A stretch of 64,000 nucleotides of DNA from Thunnus maccoyii. Lineage: Eukaryota; Chordata; Actinopteri; Scombriformes; Scombridae. The translations under genes were made by a program, and so were the position numbers. How positions within the stretch are numbered: position 1 is the first letter of the stretch; every line of letters starts with the position of its first letter. The stretch spans positions 7,620,001 to 7,684,000 of the forward strand of contig NC_056538.1 of NCBI RefSeq assembly GCF_910596095.1. Direction: 5' to 3'. Below, piece by piece: positions 39,601 to 52,101 of this stretch. The notes below the pieces were generated by a model that saw nothing but the letters and a program-made list of their open reading frames with translations, had not been told where the DNA came from and ran no database searches.

Positions 39601-42126
39601 AAGCAGCATATTAATGTTGAATTTTGGGCATTTTTGCTTAACAAATTACTTAAAAGATTCATCAAATATGAAAAATTGTTAATTTTCTGTCTCAGACACT
39701 ACGTGATATTATTTTAGTACTGATGAACAGATTATTAGAGGTGTCACCTGCCAGCTGAGGGCCACACTCATGTTGTGACCCGTCTCCATTCAGCGTCTCC
39801 TGAATAATACATTCAACCTTGAGGCACAACACAAAAAAGCATACATACTGTAAATAATGGGCGAGATATTAAATTATATATATGCTGAGTGATAGAGGAT
39901 GGAAAAAGGATTTGCTTCTGACCTTTGCATCATTAAGGGGTGAGGTTACTGGCCGGCATCCCACTGAGGCACAAAAGAAGGGGGGAAATGCAGAGAGAGT
40001 AAAGAGAGAGAGAGAAAGGGAGAATGGCAATTAAAATCAATATATTTAGCATTTCTACAGCAGCAACAACTGCACCAAACTACCTCACAGAGCACCGCAG
40101 ATGAACTAGTTTATTTACTTAGTGGTTTGTCCTGCATGGGTGTGGGTAGAGCTGTTCCCTCATTAAGGTAAGCACAGTTACCTTGGTAAAGCGACACAGC
40201 AAAGAAGCTTATCCCTCTCTCTCCCTTGCCCTTTCCAGGATGCAGATATTCCCAAAGGCTTAAGCTCACAGGTAGTTTCCCACCAGGGCTAAATCAGTCA
40301 CCAATCCCTGCCTGCCAGTAGATCATTAAAGGCACACTAAGCAGTACCTTCAGTGTCTCTTTCTCACGGAGATACATTGAATCCAACAAGGGCCGAAATG
40401 TCAATATAGATCACAATCCATGTTCAACCTGCAGCAACCTTTGTTTTGTATTGGTTGAGGCACAAGATAAGGTGCTGTCCAATTACTGCACTGTCATTTA
40501 TTCATGAATCTAAATGTCAATCCATAGACTTTGGGTCAATTGATAAAGGTTTTTCTGTTTTCTGTCAAATTGCCACCATCATAATGATACAAAACTGCAA
40601 AATACAAATTTACAATTACAATGTAATATCTGACATCAGTTAGAGTCTAAATTATTACAACCATCAACCATTCACTTGAAGCTATTTCACTAAATTTGAT
40701 TGTATGTCTGATATAAACTGTACACACTGGTGTTGCTTTGGTTTACTTGGAAAACTGTATTTATATGGACTCAAACTGTACATATATTGCAGACACAGAC
40801 TCAACACTGTCTCTAACTCAGGTGCATATACTTCTTTCACTGACGTGACACATGCGGCAGCTGTTCATCTGAACTCTGATGTCTGTGGCAGCTCACAGTC
40901 AGATCAGTACAGATAAGGATCAATAGGACTAATTGATACCATGGTCAGTGATGAGCCCACAAAGACACGTGAGTGAGCTGCCTACAGTTTGGCCCTGTAA
41001 TGCTCAGCATGTCCATGTGATGAACTGGTGTGTGTGTGTTCTTCAAACTCTCTCTAGGCTGGGACACAGCAGGCCCATAATTAACACTGTGACTTGGCCC
41101 TGATTGTATTCTTGTCCTGCTGCTGCATGGTCAACCAAACTGCATGTTGGAAATGAAGAAATCAAAAGCAAGCCAAGGGGCCAAACGATTTGACAGATTC
41201 CGCTCCAAAATTCACAATGATGAGTTAATAAAATGACTCTTCCTCTCGTTTAATTGACGTTGGACTGTAGTTGCATTTCAGAGGTATAGTAGTCCAAAAC
41301 CCCTTATAGGATATAACATATTCCTTGCAGTTTATGTGGTGATGTGTATCTTCCTAAAACCAGCTAAAAAGCCTTAGTTTGATTATTGCTGGCCTATAAC
41401 ACACTGCGACAGACATTAAATAAAACTTAAACCAACAAACAGTATGTAGGTTATCGCCTGTGTTACTGCATAACACTGTTATGCAGTAACACCGCTGCAA
41501 TATTATTCTGTTTTCACCCGCATGTCTCCGTGGGAAGCAGACCTTCCTGTCATTCTCACCCTCTATAGGCAGTCTGCACTTATTTTAATTAACATGATGT
41601 TCACAGCAGCTGGCTGGCGCATGTCATAGTGCACATGTGCGCTGTTCCGCTCACCTGCGCCTTAATTCGCATTATGCGGTTCATGAGCACAGGTTGATAG
41701 TAAAAATATGCGTCTGTGTAAAATATATCCAGAATCCTGTCTCAGCATCGTCCGTCCAGCAGACATAAACATAAAGGTGGGCGCATAACAAATTATGTAA
41801 CAACGCTTTTGTTTAGCCTATTAGTCTAAACCCCTGAGGCTTTCATTAGGTTACCATACACACAGTCTATATTCAATATGACGCGTTGCATTTCGTCTGT
41901 TGTCACTGTAAGGCTGTTTGAAGCCAGTAGGAATAATAACACAGCAGTGTGTGTGAAAGATGCGGCTTTGCCTGCGATGAGAGCTCCTCGCATTTTGTAG
42001 CATTTATTCTCACACTGAGCGCCCTGTAGCTAAACACACTGAATCTATCTGTCTGTTAAATGAATGTGATGGATTCTTACCTCCGACAGCAGCCCAGAGA
42101 AAAACTGCGGTTATCAAAATTCCCAT
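36637..42126 (-). CDS. chga: Chromogranin A-like secretory granule protein
   Basis: Exons: 42081-42126, 39923-39963, 39748-39817, 39124-39189, 37908-38935, 36637-36705; 1320 nt, 439 aa. Chromogranin A is an acidic, calcium-binding granin of neuroendocrine dense-core granules and a prohormone. Visible here: a signal peptide (MGILITAVFLWAAVG then a likely cleavage near Cys18/Arg19), PVTSPLND, which resembles the mature granin N-terminus, and a two-cysteine loop (Cys32, Cys47). HQGLLRELQRLA parallels human HQNLLKELQDLA. One large exon (residues 75-417) is almost entirely Glu/Lys/Arg/Asp with several basic pairs (KKKR, RRK) and a run of acidic residues before its end. The last exon ends with IEAELRKVAAELRELRRG, closely matching the human terminus IEAELEKVAHQLQALRRG. 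The N-terminal cysteine loop is shorter than in human, and the exon preceding it is diverged. Adjacency to an ITPK1-family gene is conserved with human 14q32. Confidence 0.9.
37075..37275. repeat. Common teleost dispersed repeat in chga intron 5
   Basis: The order 'tcctggaagagggctctct', 'cctgttaaaggctttttaa', 'gaggatctaagtatagagga', 'gtacagattgtaaaacctcc' and 'ggctttataaataaaa' is a repeat common in fish introns and flanks. A short related piece occurs near 1245-1270. No coding potential; class (SINE or LINE tail) not determined. Confidence 0.55.
41460..41492. repeat. Perfect 15-bp inverted repeat (33 nt) in chga intron 1
   Basis: The arms gtgttactgcataac (41460-41474) and gttatgcagtaacac (41478-41492) are exact reverse complements around a three-base ACT loop. 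The hairpin stands alone in unique sequence. Confidence 0.95.
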
Positions 42127-42226
42127 AGGATCCGAAAAGTGAGGCTCCTGCAGGAGATAACCTTGAAATAACGGGCTGGATCCTCTTCACACACCCGCCG
42201 AGCGAGGTGGAGCCGAGCATGTGTGT

Positions 42227-42287
<61 letters not shown>

Positions 42288-42501
42288 GTCTGACTTAGCC
42301 TACATACGGGGACACATTTCAGACTAAAGACCAATTAATTGGGGACAGCTTGTCCAATTGGGGATAAAAGACGTGTCCCTATTTGGGAAAAGGCAGATTT
42401 TGGGGTCAATGGTTAAGGTTAGGAAAGTAGTGGTTAGGGTTAGGGTACATCTCGAGGAAATGAATGCAATTCTTTGTAATGTCCCCAAACGTGACCTAAG
42501 T

Positions 42502-42572
<71 letters not shown>

Positions 42573-43478
42573 TGTGGAGTCTCTGTACTTTGTGTGTGAA
42601 CAAAATGTGGATCCTCAACATTTAATCTGACACTGTTTATCTCAGGAAACATTATTAGTTCTTGGCAAAGCAACATCATCTGAAGAGCTTAAAGTGCCCA
42701 AATGGGTCCATGTTAAAATGAAGAACATTATATTTCACTTTTAATTCCACTCTATTCAAATCCTGATGAAGTATCATCATCCGGCGAGGATACTATTATC
42801 AGCTTTCACTTTATTTGCACGGTCCATGCAGACATCCTCACCTCCTCCACTAGCTGCTGGTTAATTACATTTGCACATCAATTATTGATAATTTGTTACA
42901 GCTGCTAATGTAACACACACACGAACACGCCTGTATGTCACCTTTGGGAGCCATTAAATATTCTGCTATAATTCACCTGCAGGCCTCCCTCAAGGTCACA
43001 GTGTCATTCAGTGTGTTGGAGAGTTTGCGTGCCAGACTTTCTGCACGCAACACTCTGCATAAGACATGAGAAATAAATATGAAGCAGAAAGCAACACAAA
43101 GACAGACATTAAACACTTTTAACTTATTTTAATTGGTTATCCACTATTATGGTTCGCCTCGTTATCTGGAAAACACATATTCAGGCTTACATTCACACTT
43201 CTCATTGCATTTCACAAAAGATGAGACATAAATATATTTACATCGACAGTTAACAGCTGGGTTGAGCTTGGATCCAGTGCCTCAAAACAGAGATGCACTC
43301 AATTCACTCTCAACTCAAAAAGTTTCAAGCATAATGGAGATTTACAGCTTTTAAACAGACGTACAACATGTATGAAGAACTTCTTGCATTAGTTAAATAT
43401 CTACTTTCTTTCTGGCTTGAATGTGTTGAGGTGTTTGTGGCCGATGGCTGGCGTGAGAGCGCTACACTTGTAAGTGTG
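42127..43478. other. Intergenic region between sars2 and chga
   Basis: Both flanking genes are on the minus strand, so this interval holds the sars2 3' UTR (possible AATAAA on the minus strand near 42810) and the chga promoter. It contains two long GT tracts and a dispersed repeat between them. No TATA box for chga is clear; the first 60 bases upstream of its ATG are unique and GC-richer before the microsatellite begins. Confidence 0.5.
42220..42570. repeat. Two (GT)n tracts flanking a TTAGGG-containing dispersed repeat
   Basis: GT tracts occupy about 42220-42284 and 42506-42569. Between them, 'aattggggacagcttgtcca', 'gggataaaagacgtgtccc', 'ggtcaatggttaaggttagg' and 'ggttagggttagggt' (42432-42446) match a repeat commonly found next to GT microsatellites in fish. 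The telomere-like hexamer occurs only about twice, so this is not an interstitial telomere array. Confidence 0.75.
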
Positions 43479-46400
43479 TCATCTGGTTTTGGGAGCGGGT
43501 CTGGGTGGCCGGGTGTGCTGGTTTGGTCCGATGTATTTCAGCGGAGTACACTTTGGCTTCTCAATCACTTCGAGACCAAAATAAGGCTGCAGGGCTCGGG
43601 GGACACGTACTGATCCTTCCTGCAGAGATGAAGAGAAAAGAAGAAACAACAATCAAATTTGTATTATTGATATCATTCTGATGTCAAAAACATTGAAAAT
43701 GTCTTAAATAAATCTAAATAAAATGGAATTGTTTTGGTTTCCTCCAGGCAGATTGATGTATGTCTGTAAGGAGAAATTTAATAATTGTAGTTTTGGAAAT
43801 AAAAGACATACTAATGCAACATATATTTTTATTTCTGTGGTTCTAATGAAATACTTTATAATTTGTATAACTGACCACAGTCACAAGAGGGAGCCACTTC
43901 AACACCAAACATTACACACAGGGGCATGCAAAGTAATCCAGATGTATTATTGTGGAAGATGAACAAAGCGATACTTTGTTGGAAGAGACAAAAAGAAAAT
44001 ATGAAACCCCACATTTACTGTTCAGAAGAAGATTCACATTTTTCACATTTTCTTTCAAAGGGTGTCTTTGAAAGAAAAGAAAAAAGTTCTGTGTTTTAGT
44101 CGTTAACATGTTTTTTAAACTGTCTGCAGATTGATATTTTTTTCTCCGCCAGGTGTAAGTTTGCAGGAGATTATGTGTTTGGTCATGTGTTTTTGTGTGT
44201 CCATGTGTGTATCTGGCAGCTAATCTCACATACTACTGGACCCATCAGTCTAATATTTTTTGTGCACATTTATGACTGTATGCTCAAGGACCTCTTATGG
44301 TTGCAGTGATTCACGATTGTTGAAAAACCTATTTTATAACACGTTTTACACCACCGCTGACTGCTGACTCCTCACTCCTCGTAACCAGCTGGTACGAGGA
44401 GTGAGGAGCAAGTGATCAACAACTGCAGCAAAAGGCATTTCTCTGCAATCAGCTTGGGTAAAAACAAGTCTGTTGCAGGCCACATTTTGGCCTTTGTCGT
44501 GGTTCAAAAACTGACATCCATAGAAATGTTTGGTCTCATCTTGAACTGCAGCATCTGCAGATTCATTCCATACCTAATATGTTATGATCCACTAAAGTTA
44601 AGCATGATGTGAGATGAATAAATCCCCATCTGAGATTTTGATGTATTTTCTAGGACCTTTCCATGACTGGAGATCTGAATTAAAGAATTCTAGGTTTTTG
44701 GGAACCCTCATGCGTGATTTACGTTGGTGTCTTACTTTTGTCTGGTGAGTCTCCAGGATAGCGATAATCGTTCGAGGGATGGCACACGCTGTAGCGTTCA
44801 CCTAAAGAAAAAAAAATACACACACACACACATCACATATATTGCAGTAAGCTAAAGCAGCAGGAATGTGCACCAGAGCTGTCTTGTCTGCAGTCTTACT
44901 GTGTGGGCGTACTGCAGGCTGCCATCCTCTCTCTCATACAGGATGTTGAGGCGTCTGCTCTGGTAGTCTGTACAGTTGGACCCACTGGAAATCTGATGTA
45001 TAGAGAGATGAACTGCGGTCAGAATCAACAGCAAAATACAACTGGCCCAATGAAGACTGATGGGTACAGCAACAGGAATAGTTCAGTTGGAAAAAAAGAG
45101 TTTTTATATTTTTACTTAATTACACAGGAAGGACGCCCTGCAAATCCATCTCCATTAAAATGTGGAAGGTGTTAAAAAATGAAAGAGATAGAACCGATGG
45201 GCCTCCCAAAAAATTTCAATTTTTTCGCCTGTTTGTGCAGCATTTTGTAATCAAATAGTGTCCAAACGTTCAACATTTACATCTTTTTTACATAATATTG
45301 CACATAAAAATTGGACTTTTGAACCAAACAGGGCAACTGTTTGGTTACAACTCATTTAAGTTATTATACATGTGCTGTATGGAACATTTAAATAAACATT
45401 TCTGTCTTCTTGTTGCAAATGTTGATTTCAACTTTAGAGTTTTGGAGGAAGGATGAGACGAGACTATTGCTCGTATGTTTGGACATCCAACAGTTTTGAC
45501 TGACAAAGGAAGTGTGTCACTAATGAGACTAAAGGCAGGTTGAGGTTGAGTTATTTGGCATATATCTGACATATAAAATGGAAATAAGATAAGTAATTAA
45601 GCAGGTGAGCAGGTTAAGACCAGATAACAGTGATATGATGGGGCTGACCTCTCCATAGCTGTTCCTCCCAGGCATCCAGGCTTCAATGTCATACTTCCTG
45701 TACGCTGGAGGACCCAATTCCTGAGTTGGCATGTCCAGCACTCTAAAGAAAAATACACACAAATGCAGCAATCCATAACTGGTGCATTTATTCTAAATAT
45801 TATTTAAAAATGAACATGTGTATATGAAAGAATATGGCCAGATTGTGATGTGTGTCTGCACTGACCTGTAGTGTAGCTCCAGTGCAGAAAACATCTCTTT
45901 TTGCAAAGAGACAAACTCCTCCAGCAGCTGAGAGCTTTCCTCTCCTGTCTCATCTGCTGTCACTCCAAACATCTCTACCTGGACATTTATACACACACAG
46001 TTATTCAAAGCTCATTAGGATATTTATTGAGTTGGTACTTGCTTATAAACTTTCCAGAATGAAAATGAAAATTGAAAATTTCCACTTGGTAGCAGTTAAT
46101 TAAGAGCTGGTAGCACACATCTGCAAATCTTAAAGCCCTGTATGTGTCATTTATAAAAATCTAATCTACTTGAGAAAGTGGACAGAGTGTGGTTTGCATT
46201 CAGGTGAATACTGCTGTGTCTCTAACTTTAGACCTTGTTGAAGTGATGAACTCTGTAGAGGCCCCAGGTCTCTCTGCCGGTGTCTGTCTCTGCTCTGTAG
46301 CAGGTGCTGCTGCACACCGTCCTGCAGCGGGAAAACGACAGATCACGTCAGATGTAATTACTCCAATTTAACACTCAATCTGTAGCAAACCAGGAGAGAA

Positions 46401-49400
46401 GGGTGCTGCTAACCTGACAGGCAGGTCCTTCCAGTTTACTGCATGATCCATGAAATAACCTGGAGAGAAGAGACGTTACATAATTATTTACTGCACATGT
46501 AAAATACATTCTTCCGGTTCTTATCTCCGAGTAACATTCAAAGCTGTTGTGAAACATCTAATCAAAACATGATTGTTTAAACATCTCATTAAACTGGTTC
46601 TTAATACTAATCAAACATCACCTAATCACATCTAATAACTGGTCTCACTTAAAGCGCCTGTTCTACCTCCTACATGTTGCCTACAAGTTGCATTTTGCAT
46701 TGTAAAATGATTGAAATGTGACTGAAAGTAAAGAAACGTTTGATGTGAATTCAGGATGGTTGGATTCAAGATTTATGATAAATTATACAAATTTAGAATT
46801 CAGGTTTGCCAACAACAATCCTGACACAAAATTAATATATAACAATTCTGAAGGTGTCAAGTATGAAAGTTCATTACAGAATTACAGAACAGTAATCCAG
46901 CTGATCAGTAAAATCTGGGAGGTTTGTGGTGAACCTGATCGCAACTATGGGCTTAAAAAAGCATCAGAACCAATTAATAACACAGATTAAGATTGACAAC
47001 ATGTACTTGTCAGCTACTACACGCTCTACAGCTGCAGCTGTATAAAATATACAGTACAGTATGTAGTGTCTGTTAGTTCAGTATTCATTCTTGTGTCATT
47101 TATCAGGATGCACTGTGATTAACATCTCTGAACCTATTCAATGAAACATGAAAGCCATTAAGATCAGCACCTGTTCTGTACAGTCACTGGTACTGACAAA
47201 CAATCCTACTGGTCATTTAGTACTACAAAGAAATGGAGACATGTTGAAACAATGTGGTGAAGAATTGGGTTTCACCTGCTACTCCCACCTCTCCGGTCCC
47301 TGCCAGGTTGAGGTCTGGGAAACGAGCCGGGTCCAGTGAATAGACCTGAGAGCGATGGGCGTTGGGTTGCATACCACAACCCTCCTGGAGGTGGAAGAGA
47401 AATAGAATGACAATGAAGGGAGGAGAGGTGAAGGACAGCGGGACATTGTGTGGTTCAAAGATGCTTTGGAAAAGTTTGGGAAATTTGTTTTCCTGCCAAG
47501 AGCTAGATAAGACAATTTATACCACTGCCATGTCTGTACAATAAATATGAAGCTACAGTCAGAACCCGGCTAACTAAACTCCCAACCAAGAAATAGCAGC
47601 ACATAACCCCCCTAAAATGGTGAATTGTCTGTTTTAAACTAAACAAATGACACATAACTTGTTAATTAGTGAGTTTTAGAATTGCTGTTTGGTGGATTTT
47701 GATAACTTTGGGTAGAGCCAAGCTAGTTGTTTCCCCATGTTTAAAGTCTTTGAGCTAACCTAGGTTAGCCATCTGCAGCTTTATATTTACCGTACAGACA
47801 TTATAATGATATCAGTCTTCTCACCTAACCATGAAAGCGAATGAGCGCATTTCCCAAAAGGTTGAACTTTTCCTTTAACCTATTAACTCTTGAATGTTTT
47901 GCACCATAACTACAGAATATCAACAGAAATCTCAATAGTACTTTGTGAATGTTGCAAAATACTTTGATATTTAATTTATGAGCAATAAAATCCGTTTTTT
48001 TGATATAAGGTTCTGTATCTTCCATTAAATCACGTTCTGTTATCATGACAACCACTAATGCAAAGTCAGATATGTTCCAAACAAATGGCACAGAGTCACT
48101 GTGGAATAAACTCACAAACACTGCCCCCTTCAGGATGTCAGGTACAACCATGGGAATGAAGCCCTGCAAGAGTCAAAAGGAAAACACAGGCTTAGCTCTC
48201 CAACAAAATTATACCACACATTCATTTTATTTACAGCCAATATTTCACAGGCTTACCCGACGCTGCAGTGTGTCGAGGGCGAAGTTTTGGAGTGCAATCT
48301 GAAGTCTGGCCCCTGCTCCCCTCAGATAGTAGGACCTGTGGCCTGAGACATGAGCTAGATGCCTGTGGGAGAGGACAGAGGAACAAAATATAATGATACC
48401 CATTCATATCAATGAGGGCAGGCTAAATATTGGACAATATATTGAATATTATGGTATTACCATATTCATACAAAACTGCATAAAACTTTTTCTAAGGTCT
48501 TCATATTTTTGCTCTCAACCTGCATTGGAATAAACTGAAATACTAACATCTTCTCGTCTTCTGTTTTCATATGAGCACAATGTTCAAGGAATAGTGCACA
48601 GACAGTTCAGAAAGTGGAATGTCAAGTGGAAAAACCAGAGTCATCCTCACCTCTGCCTGATGAGACCCAACTCCTCCCCCAGTTCTACATGGCCTCTGGG
48701 CTTGAAGTCAAACTCTACAGCAAAGACAGAACACATTTTCAGATCATTGTTAAACTCATGAGGATAAAGCATGTCTATTCAAAGTCAATTCCTCCAGAGT
48801 TCAGATCAATAACGGTATAGATCACATCAATCACCTGGTTTCTGTCCAACCAGCTCCACCACCCTCGCCTGGCTCTCATCTCCAACTGGCTGAAAAAGGG
48901 AAAAGGGGAAATTTTAGGAAGTTTCAAATGTAGTAAATGTCTCCCCAGATACTCCAGTGTGTGTGTGTGTTTATACTCACCACATCAGGGTGTGTGGTGT
49001 TGGGAAGTCGGAGCGCTCGTCCGTAGTGTTCCTGATCCAGCTCAGTCTCTTTGTCGTAGAGCTGATTCAGTCTGTTGCGGATGTCTCGACCCTTCTGCAG
49101 AGCCTGCTTGTACTCTGGAAGCTGCATGATGAACAACAAGCATTCAGAACTGGGCCCAAATTAAGTTTACTAGTGCAATGCTGCCAAGATTGATGATTGA
49201 ATCAACTAAGTAATAAAAGATGATGTGGCAAAGTTTAACTTACATTGGCGAGGGCTTTCTTGTCATTCTTGGTCTGTGAGGAAAACATTATGTCAAATGT
49301 TTGGATCATCTTTATACTCTTACAACATATGACCCACATGTGAGTCAAGAGTCATATAAGGTGAGTGAGTAATAGAGTGAAAAGTCTTTAGAGATATTAT

Positions 49401-52101
49401 TTTAGTTTAGTTTTTTGCATCTATAAGTTCTGTAATACTCAAAACAATCAACACAAATAACTATAAAAGGTTTGACTAATCATATTATGGAAAACTGGTC
49501 ATAGTGACCAGTGCAGTAATGACCTTTAACCTTTACTGACCACGAGTGCTTTGACTGTTTCACTGATGTGTTTCTTCTGCATCTCCAGCTCAGAGATTTC
49601 TGTCCTCACAGCCTGGAGCTGCTGCCACACACACACCTGAAATGTGCAGGAAAAAAACACACACAATCAATATATCAGTTGAAAAGCTGGTAAAACAGCG
49701 GGTGCGAAACTGAAAAAGTAATTCAATTTAAACTCTTAACTTTCAGTGTTCTCCTTTGTGACAATGTTAGCTTTGCTGTCTTTATTTAGCTGTATGTTAA
49801 CTGTTCACAATGTAAATCCTGGTACGTTTTGTTTAAATTTATTGAGTATACTGCTGCGTATAATGATAGCTTTCAACAACCAGAGTCAAATTTCTCGTGT
49901 CTGTTTCAACTTACTGGACCAATAAAGTTGAGTTTGATTCGATATATTCTTAATCTTACAATGTTTCTTTGAAGAAAAATTGTGCTTAGAGTAAATATTC
50001 TCGCTTAAGTTACCATTTTTTACGGCTTTATAACATCAATTTGACAAATGTAAAATGTCTTGTCCATATTTACCATGTCTGTTAGCAGGAAATAGTTTGA
50101 TGTGATCTGGACACAATTTAAAGATCCCCACCAGACATGTTTTAATACAGTATACAAAAACTCTGAATAAAAAAAATGAATAATAATTTGTATCTAATAT
50201 GGTTTTTCCACAAAAAAGGTGACATAGTTAGTAGTTAAAATTACATCTACTACATCTCCCTCATATACAGAATCTATGAATATGCAAATATCATTGTTGT
50301 TACAACTGATTCAAAACTCTGCTGCCTGACTGCTGACCAGGACCAGAGGAGAACACGTGACACCTGCTTTAAAGTCCTTATACTGATGGCCTCAGTTTCT
50401 GTATTCATTTTAAAATTCTTTTACTTGTTTTTAAAGTACTTCATGGTCTTGCACCAGCCTACTTTTCTGACATGCTTGCAATTTATGAACCAGTACGACC
50501 CCTCAGGTCCTCTGGTCTTTTAGTTGCTCCAAAGTGTAGGAGTAAAACTTTTGGTGAGGCAGCTTTTAGTTTTTATGCTGTGAGCTGCTGGAACAGTCTG
50601 GCTGAGGATCTGAGAGCAGCTTGAAGTGATGATATCTTTCAACCGACCTCTTCAGCCAGGCTTTAGATATCTGTTAACTGTCAAACACTTTGAATTGCGC
50701 CAACCCGCATGAAAGGTGCTATAAAAATTAAGTTTGTTTGATTGATTAAGTATGTCCACTGAAGGCTTGAAGTTCCCCATCACACTTGTGTAAGTTGCAT
50801 ACTGGCAATGGTGGAAGGTAACTAAGTGCATCTACACAAGTACTGTACTTATATTAAGTGCAATTCTGAGGTACTTGTACTTTACTTGAGTATTTCCATT
50901 TCATGCTACTTTATACTTCCACTGCACTATATTTAAGTGGGAAATATTGTGTTGAAAATTGAAAAAAGTGTTTTAATGAGTGTCTAATGTGGTCTGGATG
51001 GGGGGGAAAGCAGTAAAATCACCCTTTTTTCAGTTTTCCCAAATAGAATAAAGATTTCGAAAATCTGAAACTATGTTTTAATGACTCTCTGAAGTCTCCT
51101 TGTTAATCTAGCCCAGATTTGACAAGTCTAAGTATAGTGCTTTTGATCTGGAAGAAGAAAAACAAAACAAAAAAACAGTGAAATCACCCTTTTTTTCTGT
51201 TTTTATATGCAAAATAAAGGTTTTGCAAATCTGTAAGTGGGTTTAAACAGCCTTAAGGCTTCTGCTACGATGTCTAACACTCTTTCATAAGTGTTAACTC
51301 ATAGGCCAAGATTTTTTCTTTTTCATTTCAGTTCTTTTAACAATATAATAATACAAATAATCACTAACAATTTAATTTCAACAAGCACATAAGTAAATGA
51401 AGAGACAAACAAATAAAAAAACAACACAAACGTTTTAGTTAAGGTGTGCTCTAACACTGACGTCATGACCTGTGATTGATGTATAAGTGAGCTTGTGCAA
51501 ATCAAGATATTCTATTTCCGGTTCAAGCAACACCGATGATGAGTACGTACCGATGCGTACGAGTATTCCTCAATGAATTATGTGTAATTAAACCGGTTTC
51601 CCCACCTTTATGATGCCAGCGCCAACAGTGTGAGTGCTGTCAATACAGAGAAATATTATTATGTATGTTCCCCTTAACTTTACCCTTAACTTTTCCCTTA
51701 ACCCCGAATAGGAAGCTAACTTCAGCGTCTTCTGTGTGTGCAGGTTGCTCTAGCATTAATGGGAGACAGTTCCATTTGATGTACGTGGGCTATAAATTAT
51801 TTTAGAAAGACTTCTGAACACTCACAATGTTCCTGACATCCTCCCCCCGCAGGTCTCCCTTCCTGCTCTCCACATTAGCGATGACCGAGTCAGTGTGCTC
51901 GCACACTGCTGTCATGTCCAGCTCTGGTTTGTCACTGTAGCCTTCACGGACATGCTCGTACAAACTGCTGTGGGCTTTGTGAGAGAAGCGGTGCGGGATA
52001 ACTACGCTGCTCCTCTGCCTTGAATAATGTCTAGCGACCGGCTTCAGCACAGTCAGTGCAGCGCGTCCAACTCTAGCTGCCATGCTGAAGGCAGTCGCCA
52101 T
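43479..52101 (-). CDS. sars2: Seryl-tRNA synthetase, mitochondrial
   Basis: Sixteen exons: 51826-52101, 49541-49636, 49244-49273, 48981-49121, 48835-48889, 48651-48714, 48257-48362, 48116-48163, 47276-47384, 46414-46459, 46234-46321, 45866-45978, 45649-45742, 44900-44992, 44736-44801, 43479-43619; 1566 nt, 521 aa (human 518). The enzyme charges mitochondrial tRNA-Ser with serine. The N-terminus [20 protein letters not shown] is Arg/Ala-rich and Asp/Glu-free, as expected of a matrix-targeting signal. The helical arm spans about residues 90-180 and includes [12 protein letters not shown]. The class II core shows [30 protein letters not shown] and [18 protein letters not shown]. Motif 2 reads [13 protein letters not shown] with Arg333 and Glu335. 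[27 protein letters not shown] and [13 protein letters not shown] follow. Motif 3 reads [16 protein letters not shown] with Arg463. All motifs appear intact. Intron 1 carries LINE and hAT-like fragments. The gene is head-to-head with a KLHL gene. Confidence 0.96.
44368..44408. repeat. 16-bp inverted repeat in sars2 intron 15
   Basis: The arms ctcctcactcctcgta (44368-44383) and tacgaggagtgaggag (44393-44408) are exact reverse complements, with a 9-base spacer that contains the CCAGCTGG palindrome. Confidence 0.9.
50290..50756 (+). mobile_element. 5'-truncated L2-type LINE, 3' end
   Basis: Conceptual plus-strand translation gives scattered pieces of the reverse-transcriptase C-terminus: [43 protein letters not shown]-like words with stops and frame changes. 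The 3' end (aacactttgaattgcgc, catgaaaggtgctataaaa, ttgattgatt) is the typical L2 tail. It is inserted in intron 1 of sars2, antisense to that gene, and is not functional. Confidence 0.75.
50811..50940. repeat. hAT-like non-autonomous repeat fragment
   Basis: The words 'ggtggaaggtaactaagtgc', 'caagtactgtacttatatta', 'gaggtacttgtactttactt' and 'atttcatgctactttatact' are the signature of a very common teleost non-autonomous DNA element. It lies in sars2 intron 1, just after the LINE fragment. Confidence 0.6.

Noticed and set aside
42432-42446. Interstitial telomere repeat (TTAGGG)
   Set aside because: Only about two hexamers, embedded in a repeat that commonly contains this word beside GT microsatellites.
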